A stretch of DNA of 64,000 bases, taken from NCBI RefSeq assembly GCF_014654365.1, contig NZ_BNAY01000001.1, forward strand, positions 868,001 through 932,000, in the 5' to 3' direction. This stretch comes from Amycolatopsis oliviviridis. GTDB lineage: Bacteria > Actinomycetota > Actinomycetes > Mycobacteriales > Pseudonocardiaceae. The translations under genes and the position numbers were made by a program. The notes below the pieces were generated by a model. The model had not been told where the DNA came from. It saw only the letters and a program-made list of their open reading frames with translations, and made no database searches. Within the stretch, counting starts at the first letter, position 1; each line of letters opens with the position of its first letter. Of the stretch, positions 42,281 through 50,297 are shown piece after piece.

Positions 42281-43111
42281 TCACGCGTCGGCCGTGCGCG
42301 TCGCGTGAAGACTGCTCAGCAACGCGAGTGCGTGAGCGCTCGGTGTGGCGGGTTCGGCGTGGTAGATGATCAGTTGCTGTCCAGGGGCACCGCGCACGTC
42401 GAACGCCTGATACGTGAGGGTGAGCGGGCCGACGTCGGGATGCACGAGGTGTTTGGGATCGCGGGTCTTGCCGCGCACCTGATGGGTCTCCCACAGTTCA
42501 CGGAATCGCGCACTGCCCGCACTGAGTTCCGCCACCAAGGCACGCAGCCCGGATTCGTGCGAAGCGAGGCTCGCCGCGACCCGCAGGTTCGCCACGGTCG
42601 CCTGTGCCGTCCAGTCCCAGCGTGCGAAGAATCGTTGTCCCGCCGGGTCGAGGAAAGTCATGCGCGCGAGGTTGTCTGCCACCTGAAACGGTGAGAACAG
42701 CGCGTCGGCGAGGGCGTTGGTGGCCAGTATGTCCAGGACGGGATCGAGCACGAAGGCGGGAGTGTGCGGGTAGCCGTCCATGAGCAGGCGCAACTCGGGG
42801 CTCACTGTCCGGGACGTCGGCGCGGGTGCGTCATCCGCTGTCGCCCTGGCCAGCCGGTACAGATGCTCGCGTGCGTCGGGGTCGAGATCCAAGGCACGGC
42901 AGAGCGCGTCGAGCACTTGCGGCGAAGGCCGGGTTTCGCGGCCCTGCTCCAGGCGGGTGTAGTAGTCGGCGTTCACCCCGGCGAGGACGGCGACTTCTTC
43001 ACGGCGCAGCCCGGGTACCTTGCGGCGCCCGGAATAGAGGACGCCCGCGTCTTCGGGGGTCCGCCCCGCGCGGCGTGCGCGCAGAAACGCTCCCAGCTCA
43101 CCGTTGCCCAT
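42281..43111 (-). CDS. XRE-family regulator with MmyB-like ligand domain
   Basis: A 276-residue regulator with an N-terminal helix-turn-helix (about residues 8-75; LRREEVAVLAGVNADYYTRLEQG) and an MmyB-like C-terminal domain (about 100-270; FVLDPVLDILATNALADALF). It is typical of actinobacterial regulators set beside oxidoreductases. It is divergent from the SDR gene (102-base spacer) and probably controls it. ATG 43111 gives the usual MGNGELGAFLRARRAG start. Confidence 0.92.
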   Translation of the reverse strand: MGNGELGAFLRARRAGRTPEDAGVLYSGRRKVPGLRREEVAVLAGVNADYYTRLEQGRETRPSPQVLDALCRALDLDPDAREHLYRLARATADDAPAPTSRTVSPELRLLMDGYPHTPAFVLDPVLDILATNALADALFSPFQVADNLARMTFLDPAGQRFFARWDWTAQATVANLRVAASLASHESGLRALVAELSAGSARFRELWETHQVRGKTRDPKHLVHPDVGPLTLTYQAFDVRGAPGQQLIIYHAEPATPSAHALALLSSLHATRTADA

Positions 43112-43212
43112 GACGCCAGCGTAGGTCGCCACCCGCCGGGTTGGCTGGGTGTGGCACACCCAGCCACCGCTCGTCCTCCCATCGGCTCCCGTGGTCGCCG
43201 ACGCTGATCGGT

Positions 43213-44007
43213 ATGACAAGCGATATCGACTTGGTCGGCATGCGGGGCACCGCCGACCGTGAGCTGGCGGGCAAGGTCGCGTTGATCACGGGCGCAACCG
43301 GCGGCATCGGACGAGCCACCGCGGAACTGTTCGCCCGCGAAGGCGCCAGTGTCGTCGTCACCGACATCGCCGATGGTGCGATGGAGGAGCTGGCCTCCCG
43401 GCTGGAGGCGTTCGGCGCCGAAGTACTGGCTGCCCGCTTGGACGTCTCCTCTGCTGAGAACTGGAGCGAGGTCGTCGAGCTGACCCGGCACCGGTTCGGC
43501 AGGCTCGACATCCTGGTCAACCTCGCCGGCGTCGTGGACTGGCCCGGTATCGAGGACACCACCCAGGACGCCTGGGAACGGGTGATCGCGGTCAACCAGA
43601 CCGGTACCTGGCTCGGGATGAAGACCGCCATGCCCCTGCTGCGCGCTTCCGGCAAGGCCTCGATCATCAACACCTCCTCGGTGCTCGGCCTGGTCGGCAG
43701 CGGGGCGGCGGCCGCCTACCAGGCGTCCAAGGGTGCGGTGCGGCTGCTGACCAAGACCGCGGCTGTCGAGTACGCGACCCGCGGCGTCCGGGTCAATTCG
43801 GTGCATCCCGGCGTCATCGCCACCCCGATGATCCAGGATCTGCTCGACGAACAGGGCGACGAGCAACCCGACATCGTGCGCACTCCCATGCGTCGCGCGG
43901 GTGTCCCCGCCGAGGTCGCCTCGGCGATGCTCTTCCTGGCAGGCGATGGGTCCTCGTTCGTCACCGGAACGGAGCTCGTCGTCGACGGCGGCCTCACCGC
44001 CTACTGA
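43213..44007 (+). CDS. Short-chain dehydrogenase/reductase
   Basis: A 264-residue classical SDR. Cofactor motif VALITGATGGIGRA (TGxxxGxG), then NLAGVVDWPG, Ser in INTSSVLGLVG, and YQASKGA (YxxxK) catalytic residues. The C-terminus has SSFVTGTELVVDGG. It resembles 3-oxoacyl-ACP reductase/glucose dehydrogenase-like SDRs; substrate unknown. It is divergent from the XRE regulator. ATG 43213 is 24 residues inside a longer frame with no better start. Confidence 0.92.
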   Translation: MTSDIDLVGMRGTADRELAGKVALITGATGGIGRATAELFAREGASVVVTDIADGAMEELASRLEAFGAEVLAARLDVSSAENWSEVVELTRHRFGRLDILVNLAGVVDWPGIEDTTQDAWERVIAVNQTGTWLGMKTAMPLLRASGKASIINTSSVLGLVGSGAAAAYQASKGAVRLLTKTAAVEYATRGVRVNSVHPGVIATPMIQDLLDEQGDEQPDIVRTPMRRAGVPAEVASAMLFLAGDGSSFVTGTELVVDGGLTAY

Positions 44008-44014
44008 GGTCGAC

Positions 44015-45055
44015 TCAACTAAGCAGGAGGAGCGCGTAATAGGCCAGGAAGTGCTCGACCATGTACGCGCCGCCGGAGGTCTGCGCGAGTGAGGCGTCGG
44101 TGTGTGCGCGTGCGGTTTCGCCCATGGCGGGGATCCGGACGTCGTCGTCGGGGAGCGCCTGCGCGAGACGGCGCCAGCACCAGGCGCGATGCAGATTGAG
44201 GCCGTGCAGGTGGGCGATCTGCCCGTCGGAGGAATCGGTCACGGTCGCCGGGGTGAACAGCGTCGCGGGTTCACGGTCGGCGATGCCTGGCAGGAATCCG
44301 TGCAGCCAGCCGGCGAACTCGCTCGCGGAAAGCAGCCGGGTCATGAGTTCGGCTTCGGCGAGCGCGGGGGACAGGAAATCGGCGCCGGAGGGTTCCCAGG
44401 CGCCGGGGTAGTCGCGGTCGGAACCGAACCAGCGCCAGGCGGTCTCGGTGATGACCTGCCGCAACCGAGGGTCGCCCTGCTCGGCGAGGTAGCCCGCGTA
44501 CGGCAGGGCGCGAGAAAGCCCGAACGCGCCGTTTTCGTGGATGCCGTACCGGATCGGATAGGTGGCTCGCGGCAGCCAGTCGAGGTATCGGGTCACGAAC
44601 ACCGAGCTCAGCTCTCGGAGGCCGGACGACCAGCGTGCGGCGTCCGGGTCGTCCCAGGTGGCGGTCTCGAAGGTGAGTTCCAGCAACGCGGACCAGCCAT
44701 AGGGGCGCTGGGTGGTGCGGTGTTCGTCGGGAGTGAAGAAGGCGACCTCGCCCGCGAGCGCGTCGGCGGTCAGATGTTCGTCGAGGACGCGGCGGATTTC
44801 TTCGGCGGGAACGAGTTCGGAGTGATGGCGAAGCAGGCGTACGAGTACCCAGAACATCTCCACACACGAATGCCAGTCGAAACTGCCGTAAAAGCACGGA
44901 TGCGACAGTTTCGGGGCAGGGATGGGCACGCCTTCGTGATGCCAGTGGCTCTCGTGGTGCGGATACTCGCGCACGACGTTGGTCAACGCCGTTCTGGCCA
45001 GTGTGCCCGCGTTCGTTTTCAGAAGCCGGGTCCGTTCGGCGTTCCCTGCGGCCAT
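44015..45055 (-). CDS. DUF2891 family protein
   Basis: A 346-residue protein of the DUF2891 family, with an all-helical look. Conserved segments include SHPCFYGSFDWHSCVEMFWVL, HENGAFGLSRALPYAGYL and CWRRLAQALP. Paired HxxC/WH motifs recall enzymes with (alpha/alpha)6 barrels. ATG 45055 has CGAGGGG upstream. Its promoter region contains an inverted copy of the element also found before the next plus-strand gene. Function unknown. Confidence 0.85.
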   Translation of the reverse strand: MAAGNAERTRLLKTNAGTLARTALTNVVREYPHHESHWHHEGVPIPAPKLSHPCFYGSFDWHSCVEMFWVLVRLLRHHSELVPAEEIRRVLDEHLTADALAGEVAFFTPDEHRTTQRPYGWSALLELTFETATWDDPDAARWSSGLRELSSVFVTRYLDWLPRATYPIRYGIHENGAFGLSRALPYAGYLAEQGDPRLRQVITETAWRWFGSDRDYPGAWEPSGADFLSPALAEAELMTRLLSASEFAGWLHGFLPGIADREPATLFTPATVTDSSDGQIAHLHGLNLHRAWCWRRLAQALPDDDVRIPAMGETARAHTDASLAQTSGGAYMVEHFLAYYALLLLS

Positions 45056-45072
45056 TGGCGTACCCCTCGGGT

Positions 45073-45119
45073 GGTCGTGAGTGGTAAGGATGGTTCTAAC
45101 GGACTTGTATTTACCTATC
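45073..45119. repeat. Left copy of matched upstream element
   Basis: Read on the minus strand (towards DUF2891), this segment matches 45540-45587 read on the plus strand at about 36 of 46 positions without gaps. It includes TAGGTAAATAC, then GTCCG, AACCA and CCACTCACGA. Each copy sits directly upstream of a gene, so the pair is either a duplicated promoter/operator or the ends of a small mobile element. Confidence 0.6.
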
Positions 45120-45138
45120 CACTGGTGTGACTGGCGGT

Positions 45139-45187
45139 CGAGTGTGGAGGATTGGGGACGTTGAACGTCCTGAATACTCCACGCTCG
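45139..45187. repeat. Hairpin 1 of five
   Basis: Inverted repeat: outer arms of 11 bases (CGAGTGTGGAG and CTCCACGCTCG, one mismatch) around an inner GGGACGTTGAACGTCC core. First of five consecutive dyads that share this core. Confidence 0.65.
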
Positions 45188-45201
45188 GCCTTGGTGATGA
45201 G

Positions 45202-45230
45202 GGATTCGGGACAGCGAGCGACCTGAATCC
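45202..45230. repeat. Hairpin 2 of five
   Basis: Short dyad: GGATTCGGG and CCTGAATCC, 8 of 9 pairs, around an AC-AGCGAGCG loop. The weakest of the five, possibly degenerate. Confidence 0.5.
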
Positions 45231-45290
45231 TTCGACGGGGCCCTGCTTCGTCTGTGGCGCGTGGAGCTTGTGCTGGATGCCGGTGTGGTC

Positions 45291-45337
45291 GACGGGGGAG
45301 GATTCCGGCCGGTGAGCGTCCGGAATCTTCCCCCGTC
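45291..45337. repeat. Hairpin 3 of five
   Basis: Eighteen-base arms with 17 pairs (GACGGGGGAGGATTCCGG with its partner at 45320-45337) around an 11-base loop containing GGTGAGCGT. Confidence 0.75.
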
Positions 45338-45370
45338 ACCTCGTCTGCCACCGGTCGCGACCGGCACGAC

Positions 45371-45425
45371 CTTGATCAACGGAGGATCGGGGACGTTGAG
45401 TGTCCCGGATCCTCCGTTGATCAAG
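45371..45425. repeat. Hairpin 4 of five
   Basis: Twenty-four-base arms with 23 pairs (start CTTGATCAACGGAGGATC) around a GTTGAGT loop; core GGGACGTTGAGTGTCCC. One of the two most stable of the set. Confidence 0.8.
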
Positions 45426-45448
45426 ATCCGAGACCGGGCGACCCATGC

Positions 45449-45495
45449 GACGGTGAAGGAATTGGGACATCCAACGTCCCAATTCCTTCACCGTC
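45449..45495. repeat. Hairpin 5 of five
   Basis: Perfect 20-base arms (45449-45468 and 45476-45495) with the 7-base loop ATCCAAC; core GGGACATCCAACGTCCC. Same core as hairpins 1 and 4. Confidence 0.85.
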
Positions 45496-45539
45496 GAGCC
45501 CGGCAGCCGCTGAACCGCCACCCTCGGCAGGTCAGGCGT

Positions 45540-45587
45540 AGGTAGGTAAATACCGGTCCGCTCTAACCAGCCTCGCCACTCACGAGA
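45540..45587. repeat. Right copy of matched upstream element
   Basis: Partner of 45073-45119 in inverted orientation, immediately upstream of the plus-strand methyltransferase-like gene. The part 45560-45585 (CTCTAACC, then TCGCCACTCACGA) also resembles 19892-19915 at the 3' end of the LysR gene. Confidence 0.6.
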
Positions 45588-45604
45588 CGATCTACGATGA
45601 AGGT

Positions 45605-46288
45605 GTGGACCAACGACCGATCACCACCGCGCAGGTCAACTTCCGTCGGGTCGCCGAAGAGCTCGAAAGCCTGGGGACCCAAGATCGTTTCACCTACATC
45701 TTCCGATCCCGATTGTGGGAATCCTCCTCGGTTTCCGGTCCCGGATCCGAGTCCGCACAGACCCGGGAACTCCGCGAGCGGCTGCCGGTTCTCCTCGAAC
45801 GTTTCGGCGTGCGCACCCTGCTCGATCTGCCGTGCGGGGACTTCGGCTGGCTCAGCGAGGTGGAGCTCGACCTGGACCGCTACATCGGCGCCGACATCGT
45901 CACCGAGCTGGTCGAGTCGAACGCCGCCCGATTCCGCGACGATCCGGTGCGGGAGTTCCGGGGCCTCGACCTGACCGGCGATCCGCTGCCGACCGCCGAT
46001 CTGGTGCTGTGCCGGGATTGCCTGGTGCACTTGAGTTTCGCCGACATCGAGCGGGCGTTGCGCAATCTTCGGCGCAGCGGCTCCCGGTACCTGCTGACCA
46101 CGACTTTCACCGAACTGGGCACCAACACCGACATCGTGACGGGGGACTGGAGGCCGTTGAACCTGTGCCGGGAGCCGTTCGGGTTCCCGGAGCCGCTGGC
46201 CGTGCTGGTCGAGGGCTGCACCGAAGAGGGCGGGGCCTACGCCGACAAGTCCTTGGGGTTGTGGGAGATCGCGACGATCGTGGATTGA
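45605..46288 (+). CDS. Class I SAM-dependent methyltransferase-like protein
   Basis: A 227-residue protein with a methyltransferase-type Rossmann core: VRTLLDLPCGDFGWLSEV (motif I with PCGDF), LDRYIGADIVTELVE, then DLVLCRDCLVHLSFADIERAL. The post-core LLTTTFTELGTNTDIVTGDWRPLNL is characteristic of a family found in many genomes with unknown substrates. GTG 45605 starts right after a GATGAAG stretch. Its upstream element is shared with the divergent DUF2891 gene. Confidence 0.82.
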   Translation: MDQRPITTAQVNFRRVAEELESLGTQDRFTYIFRSRLWESSSVSGPGSESAQTRELRERLPVLLERFGVRTLLDLPCGDFGWLSEVELDLDRYIGADIVTELVESNAARFRDDPVREFRGLDLTGDPLPTADLVLCRDCLVHLSFADIERALRNLRRSGSRYLLTTTFTELGTNTDIVTGDWRPLNLCREPFGFPEPLAVLVEGCTEEGGAYADKSLGLWEIATIVD

Positions 46289-46289
46289 G

Positions 46290-46751
46290 CTACCGGAGCG
46301 GGAAATCGGCTCCGTATTCCTCCGCCGGGCGGGGGCCGCGGATCCGCCGTTCGTCTTCGGCGATGGTCACGTCGTTGATGCTCGCCTCGCGACGGCTCAT
46401 GAGACCGTGCTCGTCGAACTCCCACAGTTCGTTGCCGTAGCTGCGCCACCACTGTCCGGCCTGGTCGTGCCACTCGTACTGGAACCGGACGGCGATCCGG
46501 TTCCCGGTGAACGTCCAGAGGTTCTTGCGCAGCGCGTAGTCCTGTTCCCGCTCCCACTTCCCGGTCAGGAACGCGACGATCTCCTCGCGGCCCTGGACGA
46601 ACGTGTCCCGGTTCCGCCACACCGAATCCGGTGTGTACGCCGACGCGACCCGACGGGGATCGCGGGTGTTCCAGGCGTCCTCGGCGGCTTGGACCTTCTT
46701 CACTGCCGTCTCCCGCGTGAACGGCGGGTAGGGCGGGCGATCTTCCGACAT
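46290..46751 (-). CDS. DUF1348 / NTF2-like protein
   Basis: A 153-residue SnoaL/NTF2-like fold protein of the DUF1348 group. Conserved parts are [38 protein letters not shown] and [23 protein letters not shown] (read in pieces along residues 85-110). ATG 46751 has GGAGG upstream. It is divergent from a TetR gene, with a 20-base palindrome between; probably repressed by it. Cofactor-free enzyme or binding protein; role unknown. Confidence 0.85.
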   Translation of the reverse strand: MSEDRPPYPPFTRETAVKKVQAAEDAWNTRDPRRVASAYTPDSVWRNRDTFVQGREEIVAFLTGKWEREQDYALRKNLWTFTGNRIAVRFQYEWHDQAGQWWRSYGNELWEFDEHGLMSRREASINDVTIAEDERRIRGPRPAEEYGADFPLR

Positions 46752-46767
46752 CGTTGACCTCCTCAAG

Positions 46768-46787
46768 TAGAGAACGTGCGTTCTCTA
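46768..46787. promoter_or_regulatory. TetR operator 1, TAGAGAACGTGCGTTCTCTA
   Basis: Perfect 20-base palindrome (9-2-9) between the divergent DUF1348 and TetR genes, 16 bases from the DUF1348 start. Core GAACGnnCGTTC. Confidence 0.8.
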
Positions 46788-46807
46788 CGTCTGACGGCTA
46801 GAGTAGG

Positions 46808-46821
46808 GAACGACCGTTCTC
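46808..46821. promoter_or_regulatory. TetR operator 2
   Basis: A second copy of the core, GAACG-AC-CGTTC, about 38 bases from operator 1 (centre to centre), 18 bases before the TetR start. Flanks are less symmetric. Two sites suggest separate control of the two promoters. Confidence 0.6.
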
Positions 46822-46838
46822 GACGTCAAGGAGTTCCG

Positions 46839-47405
46839 ATGCCGGCCGCAGTCACCGACGAGCAGAACCGGGTGGACCGCGAACTCCTGCTCGATGCCGC
46901 AGAGAAGCTCTTCTACGAGAACGGCATTCAGGCGGTCGGCATGGATCAGGTCCGCGCGGCGTCCGGCCTTTCCCTGAAACGGATCTACCGGTTCTTCGAG
47001 GCGAAGGAAGACCTCGTCGTGGCGATGCTCCGACGGCGTGATCGCCGCTGGCGGGGCAGCCTGGCCGACCGGGTGGAGCAGGTCGCCGATCCCCGCGAGC
47101 GGGTGCTCGCGATCTTCGACTGGCTCGCGGACTGGTTCGCCGAACCCGGTTTCCGCGGCTGTGCCTGGATCAACGCGCACGGCGAGTTCGGTCCGTCTTC
47201 CGAGGCCGTGCTGGCTGAAGTGCGGACGCACAAGCGGGCCTTCCACGAGCAGATCGAGACCTGGGTGCGGGCCACCGGGCTGGCGGTGACCGAACCGGTC
47301 TACCTGCTCGCCGAAGGTGCCATCGTGACGGCGGGCATCAGCGGCGACCCGGCTCCGGCCCGGCAGGCACGCGCCGCCGTCGCGGCACTGCTCGGGAAGC
47401 CGTGA
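46839..47405 (+). CDS. TetR-family transcriptional regulator
   Basis: A 188-residue TetR regulator. HTH at about residues 14-60 (GMDQVRAASGLSLKRIYRFFEAKEDLV), C-terminal domain with RGCAWINAHGEFG, found in a group of regulators beside small stress genes. ATG 46839 has AAGGAG upstream. It likely represses DUF1348 and itself through GAACGnnCGTTC sites. It converges on the acyltransferase gene with no gap. Confidence 0.9.
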   Translation: MPAAVTDEQNRVDRELLLDAAEKLFYENGIQAVGMDQVRAASGLSLKRIYRFFEAKEDLVVAMLRRRDRRWRGSLADRVEQVADPRERVLAIFDWLADWFAEPGFRGCAWINAHGEFGPSSEAVLAEVRTHKRAFHEQIETWVRATGLAVTEPVYLLAEGAIVTAGISGDPAPARQARAAVAALLGKP

Positions 47406-49415
47406 TCACCAGCCGAGCGCGCTGATCATGCCTCGTTCCAGCACCGGGGAGAGTGTGGTCATGAAGCTGGCGGTGACGTGGTTGTCGTCCATGTACACCA
47501 GCACGTTCCCCACCACGGGACGGCAGCGATCACGGCCGCAGAAGTAGTCGCTGAAGTCGAGCAGCGAGACGTTCGCCGGGATGTCCGCGAGTTTCTCGTA
47601 CGGCGGGTCGGCGAGCAGTTTCTTCCGGGGGACACTGCATTCGGGAGCCTTGACGCCGTTGGCTTCGATACAACTGGGAGGCGAGAACCCGGGACGGGGA
47701 CTGTCACGGATCGCCACGACCGGGATCCCGGCGCGGTCGAGGACCTTCCACTGGTCGACGAAACCCTGCGGGGTCTTCTCGGTGGGGCCGACCCGGACGT
47801 CGCGAGTGGACAGGGTCAGCACGGCGTTGGGCCGCATCGCGAGGATTTCCTTCTGTGCCGCGGAGTTCCACGCGAGGCAGCCCGCGTCGCCCGGCATCGC
47901 GTCCGACGTCGTGGAGAACGGGCAGGCTCCCTTGAGCATGAAGGTGACCTGATAGCCGTTCTTCTCCGCCATCGGTTTGATCGCGGCGAGATACTGCTGC
48001 ATATGCGAGTCGCCGACGGCGACGATCGTCTTCGTCGGAGTGCCCTCCGGGCGGGAGGTGCAGACTTCGAGGATCTGGTCGAACCGGGACGGTGTGCACT
48101 GCGCCTCGGCGATGCCGCCCCAGTCGTTGGGGACGGCGATCAACGGCGGCACGGCTTCCTTGCCGGGTAGAGGTTTCTTCGGTGTCTCCGGGTCGCGGGC
48201 CATCGCGCCGGGATGATGGTCGTCGTCGAGCGCGATCGAGAAATCGGCTTTCTTGGCGCTCACCACCTGCCAGGTGCTCGCGACCAGCAGCACCGGGAGC
48301 AACGCGAGCACGGCGAAGCGGTAGGAGCCCCAGCGCGTCCGCTCGCCGACCGACGACTTCCGCACCGGTTCTTCGACGAACCGATACGTGGCGGCCGCCA
48401 GGACCAGGGACACCCCGATCACCACCGCCCCGCCGAGCAACCCGACGGCCTCGCGCTTGCGGGCGATCAAGTAGAACAGCAGCACCGGCCAATGCCACAG
48501 ATACAGCGAGTAGCTGAGGTTGCCGAGGTACACCAGCGGCCGGGACGACAGGATCCGGTCGGCGCCCGCCCGGCTGCCGGTCGCCCCGGCGACGATCACC
48601 AGCGCGGCGGAGATGGTGGGCCACAGCGCCGCCCAGCCGGGGAACACCTGGCCGACGTCGAGGATCATCCCGCAGGTCACGAGCCCCGCCACGCCGATCC
48701 AGCCCAGCAGGATCCGGACCAGCCGGGGAAGCATGAACCGGTCGATGGCGAGGGCGAGCAGGCCGCCGAGGGCGAACTCCCAGACCCGGGTGAGGGAGTG
48801 GAAGTAGGCCAGCGGCTGGTTGGTCGCGGTCAGCCGCACCGAATAGGCCAGTGACACGGCGAACAGGACGCCGAGCGTGATCGCGACCGTGCTGTTGAGC
48901 GAGCGCCGCAGCCGGGTGGCGGCGAAGGCCACGAGTCCGATCAGCAGCGGCCACACGACGTAGAACTGCCCTTGGATGGACAGTGACCAGTAGTGCTGGA
49001 CGACGCTGGCCGTGTTGTGCTGGGCGAAGTAGTCGACCGAGTCGGCGGCGAGACGCCAGTTCTCGACGTACAGCGCGGAGGCGAAGACCTCCTTGATCGT
49101 CTGGAACCACCGGTCTTGCGGGAGCAGCCAGATCGCCAGCGCGAGCACCGCGAGCAGGACGGTCAGCGCGGCCGGGAACAGCCGTTTGATCATCCGGCCC
49201 CACAGCGGACGGAACTCGATCCGGCCGCGGCCCGCGGCCCGGACCAGCTGACCCGTGATCAGGAACCCGGAGATCAGGAAGAAGACGTCGACGCCGCCGG
49301 AGATCCGGCCGAGCCAGACGTGGTAGACCACGACCAGCAATGCCGCGACCGCACGCAGTCCCTGTAACTCGGGCCGATAGCGGCGGCGCGTTTCCGCTGC
49401 TCCGGCGGTTGCCAT
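47406..49415 (-). CDS. Membrane acyltransferase with SGNH domain, OafA/OatA type
   Basis: A 669-residue two-domain protein. Residues about 10-380 are an acyltransferase-3 membrane domain with ten or more helices (RPELQGLRAVAALLVVVYHVW with catalytic His, VDVFFLISGFLITGQLV). Residues about 440-669 are an extracellular SGNH domain: Ser in IVAVGDSHMQQYL and the C-terminal Asp/His in MDDNHVTASF. Such proteins O-acetylate cell-surface glycans or secreted metabolites. ATG 49415 with GAGGA upstream. Confidence 0.92.
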   Translation of the reverse strand: MATAGAAETRRRYRPELQGLRAVAALLVVVYHVWLGRISGGVDVFFLISGFLITGQLVRAAGRGRIEFRPLWGRMIKRLFPAALTVLLAVLALAIWLLPQDRWFQTIKEVFASALYVENWRLAADSVDYFAQHNTASVVQHYWSLSIQGQFYVVWPLLIGLVAFAATRLRRSLNSTVAITLGVLFAVSLAYSVRLTATNQPLAYFHSLTRVWEFALGGLLALAIDRFMLPRLVRILLGWIGVAGLVTCGMILDVGQVFPGWAALWPTISAALVIVAGATGSRAGADRILSSRPLVYLGNLSYSLYLWHWPVLLFYLIARKREAVGLLGGAVVIGVSLVLAAATYRFVEEPVRKSSVGERTRWGSYRFAVLALLPVLLVASTWQVVSAKKADFSIALDDDHHPGAMARDPETPKKPLPGKEAVPPLIAVPNDWGGIAEAQCTPSRFDQILEVCTSRPEGTPTKTIVAVGDSHMQQYLAAIKPMAEKNGYQVTFMLKGACPFSTTSDAMPGDAGCLAWNSAAQKEILAMRPNAVLTLSTRDVRVGPTEKTPQGFVDQWKVLDRAGIPVVAIRDSPRPGFSPPSCIEANGVKAPECSVPRKKLLADPPYEKLADIPANVSLLDFSDYFCGRDRCRPVVGNVLVYMDDNHVTASFMTTLSPVLERGMISALGW

Positions 49416-49523
49416 ACGCGGTTTCCTCACACTGATGGTCGGACGTCCTGGCAGCCTAGGTGGTCACCCTGGGTGATTTCGTACCCGCTGTCAGGTGAAG
49501 TAAGTCCCGAGTGTGACAAAGCT

Positions 49524-49546
49524 GCCGCATTCAGAGGACTAAACGC
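49524..49546. repeat. Stop-associated repeat, inverted copy
   Basis: GCCGCATTCAGAGGACTAAAC and two more bases. On the minus strand this reads TTTAGTCCTCTGAATGCGGC, in which the TAG is the stop codon of the zinc ABC ATPase. It matches 33307-33323 and the arms of 2864-2925. Confidence 0.7.
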
Positions 49547-50249
49547 GGGTTCGCAGGCCCCAGGCGGTGGTCACGCGTTCCGGAGTCAGCACCGACGCAG
49601 GAGGGCCTTCGCCGACGAGACGACCGTCTCGCAGCAGCAGGCAGTGATCGGCCCGGCCCGCCACTTCGAGGTCGTGCGTGACGCGCAGGACCGTCGTGCC
49701 TTCGGCGAGTGTGGCGTGGACTGCTTCGTCGATCAGCTCGCGAGCGCGTAGATCCAGACCGGCCGACGGCTCGTCGAGCAGCAGCAGTCCCGCCTGTTGA
49801 GCCAATCCCTGCGCGACCAGCGCCCGTTGCCGTTGCCCACCGGACAGTGTGCCGATCAGCCGGTCGGCGATCGAAGTGATGTCCAGTCGCTCCAAGCAAT
49901 CTCCGACGATCTTCCGGTCCATCTTGGACAGTCGTCGCCAGTGGCCGCGGTGCGCCCAGCGACCCATCGTGACGGTGGCGCGCACGGTGATCGGAAGCGA
50001 CTGCGACACCTCGCTCTGCTGGGTAACGTAGGCGACGCGACCCGGATCTCGGCGGGTCACCGAACCGCTCGTCGGCGGCAGGACGCCGGCCACCAGGTTG
50101 AGCAGTGACGACTTCCCGGCGCCGTTCGCTCCGGCTATCGCGGTGAGTCTGGCCGCGGGGACCTGGGCGGTGATCCCGCGCAGCACCTCGCGGGGCCCGT
50201 AGTGCGCGTGTGCGCGGTCGATCGTGAGTGCCGCTGTGTCCGGGGTCAT
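49539..50249 (-). CDS. Zinc ABC transporter ATP-binding protein, AztA-like
   Basis: A 236-residue ABC ATPase of the metal-uptake (ZnuC/AztA) class. Walker A GANGAGKSS, Q-loop TQQSEVSQ, signature LSGGQRQR, Walker B LLLLDEPSAG and switch VTHDL are all present. ATG 50249 has AGAGGA upstream. It is divergent from the permease and shares the Zur-like box at 50266-50280. It energises uptake of Zn2+ through the permease encoded next door. Confidence 0.9.
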   Translation of the reverse strand: MTPDTAALTIDRAHAHYGPREVLRGITAQVPAARLTAIAGANGAGKSSLLNLVAGVLPPTSGSVTRRDPGRVAYVTQQSEVSQSLPITVRATVTMGRWAHRGHWRRLSKMDRKIVGDCLERLDITSIADRLIGTLSGGQRQRALVAQGLAQQAGLLLLDEPSAGLDLRARELIDEAVHATLAEGTTVLRVTHDLEVAGRADHCLLLRDGRLVGEGPPASVLTPERVTTAWGLRTRV

Positions 50250-50265
50250 CCCATCCTCTTTCAGA

Positions 50266-50280
50266 TAATGACAATCATTA
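50266..50280. promoter_or_regulatory. Zur-like box
   Basis: Perfect dyad TAATGA-CAA-TCATTA between divergent zinc-uptake genes. Actinobacterial Zur sites are AT-rich dyads centred on AATGA...TCATT, so this is a strong candidate for zinc-dependent repression of both directions. Confidence 0.75.
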
Positions 50281-50284
50281 CCAC

Positions 50285-50290
50285 TATAGT
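50285..50290 (+). promoter_or_regulatory. -10 element of permease operon, probably leaderless
   Basis: TATAGT lies 7 bases before the GTG start codon at 50298, so the transcript probably begins at or next to the start codon. No ribosome-binding site precedes that start. The -35 region would overlap the Zur-like box. Confidence 0.55.
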
Positions 50291-50297
50291 GTGACGC

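Noticed and set aside
45139..45495. A CRISPR array
   Set aside because: The units are palindromes of different lengths with irregular spacing, no constant direct repeat and no cas genes.
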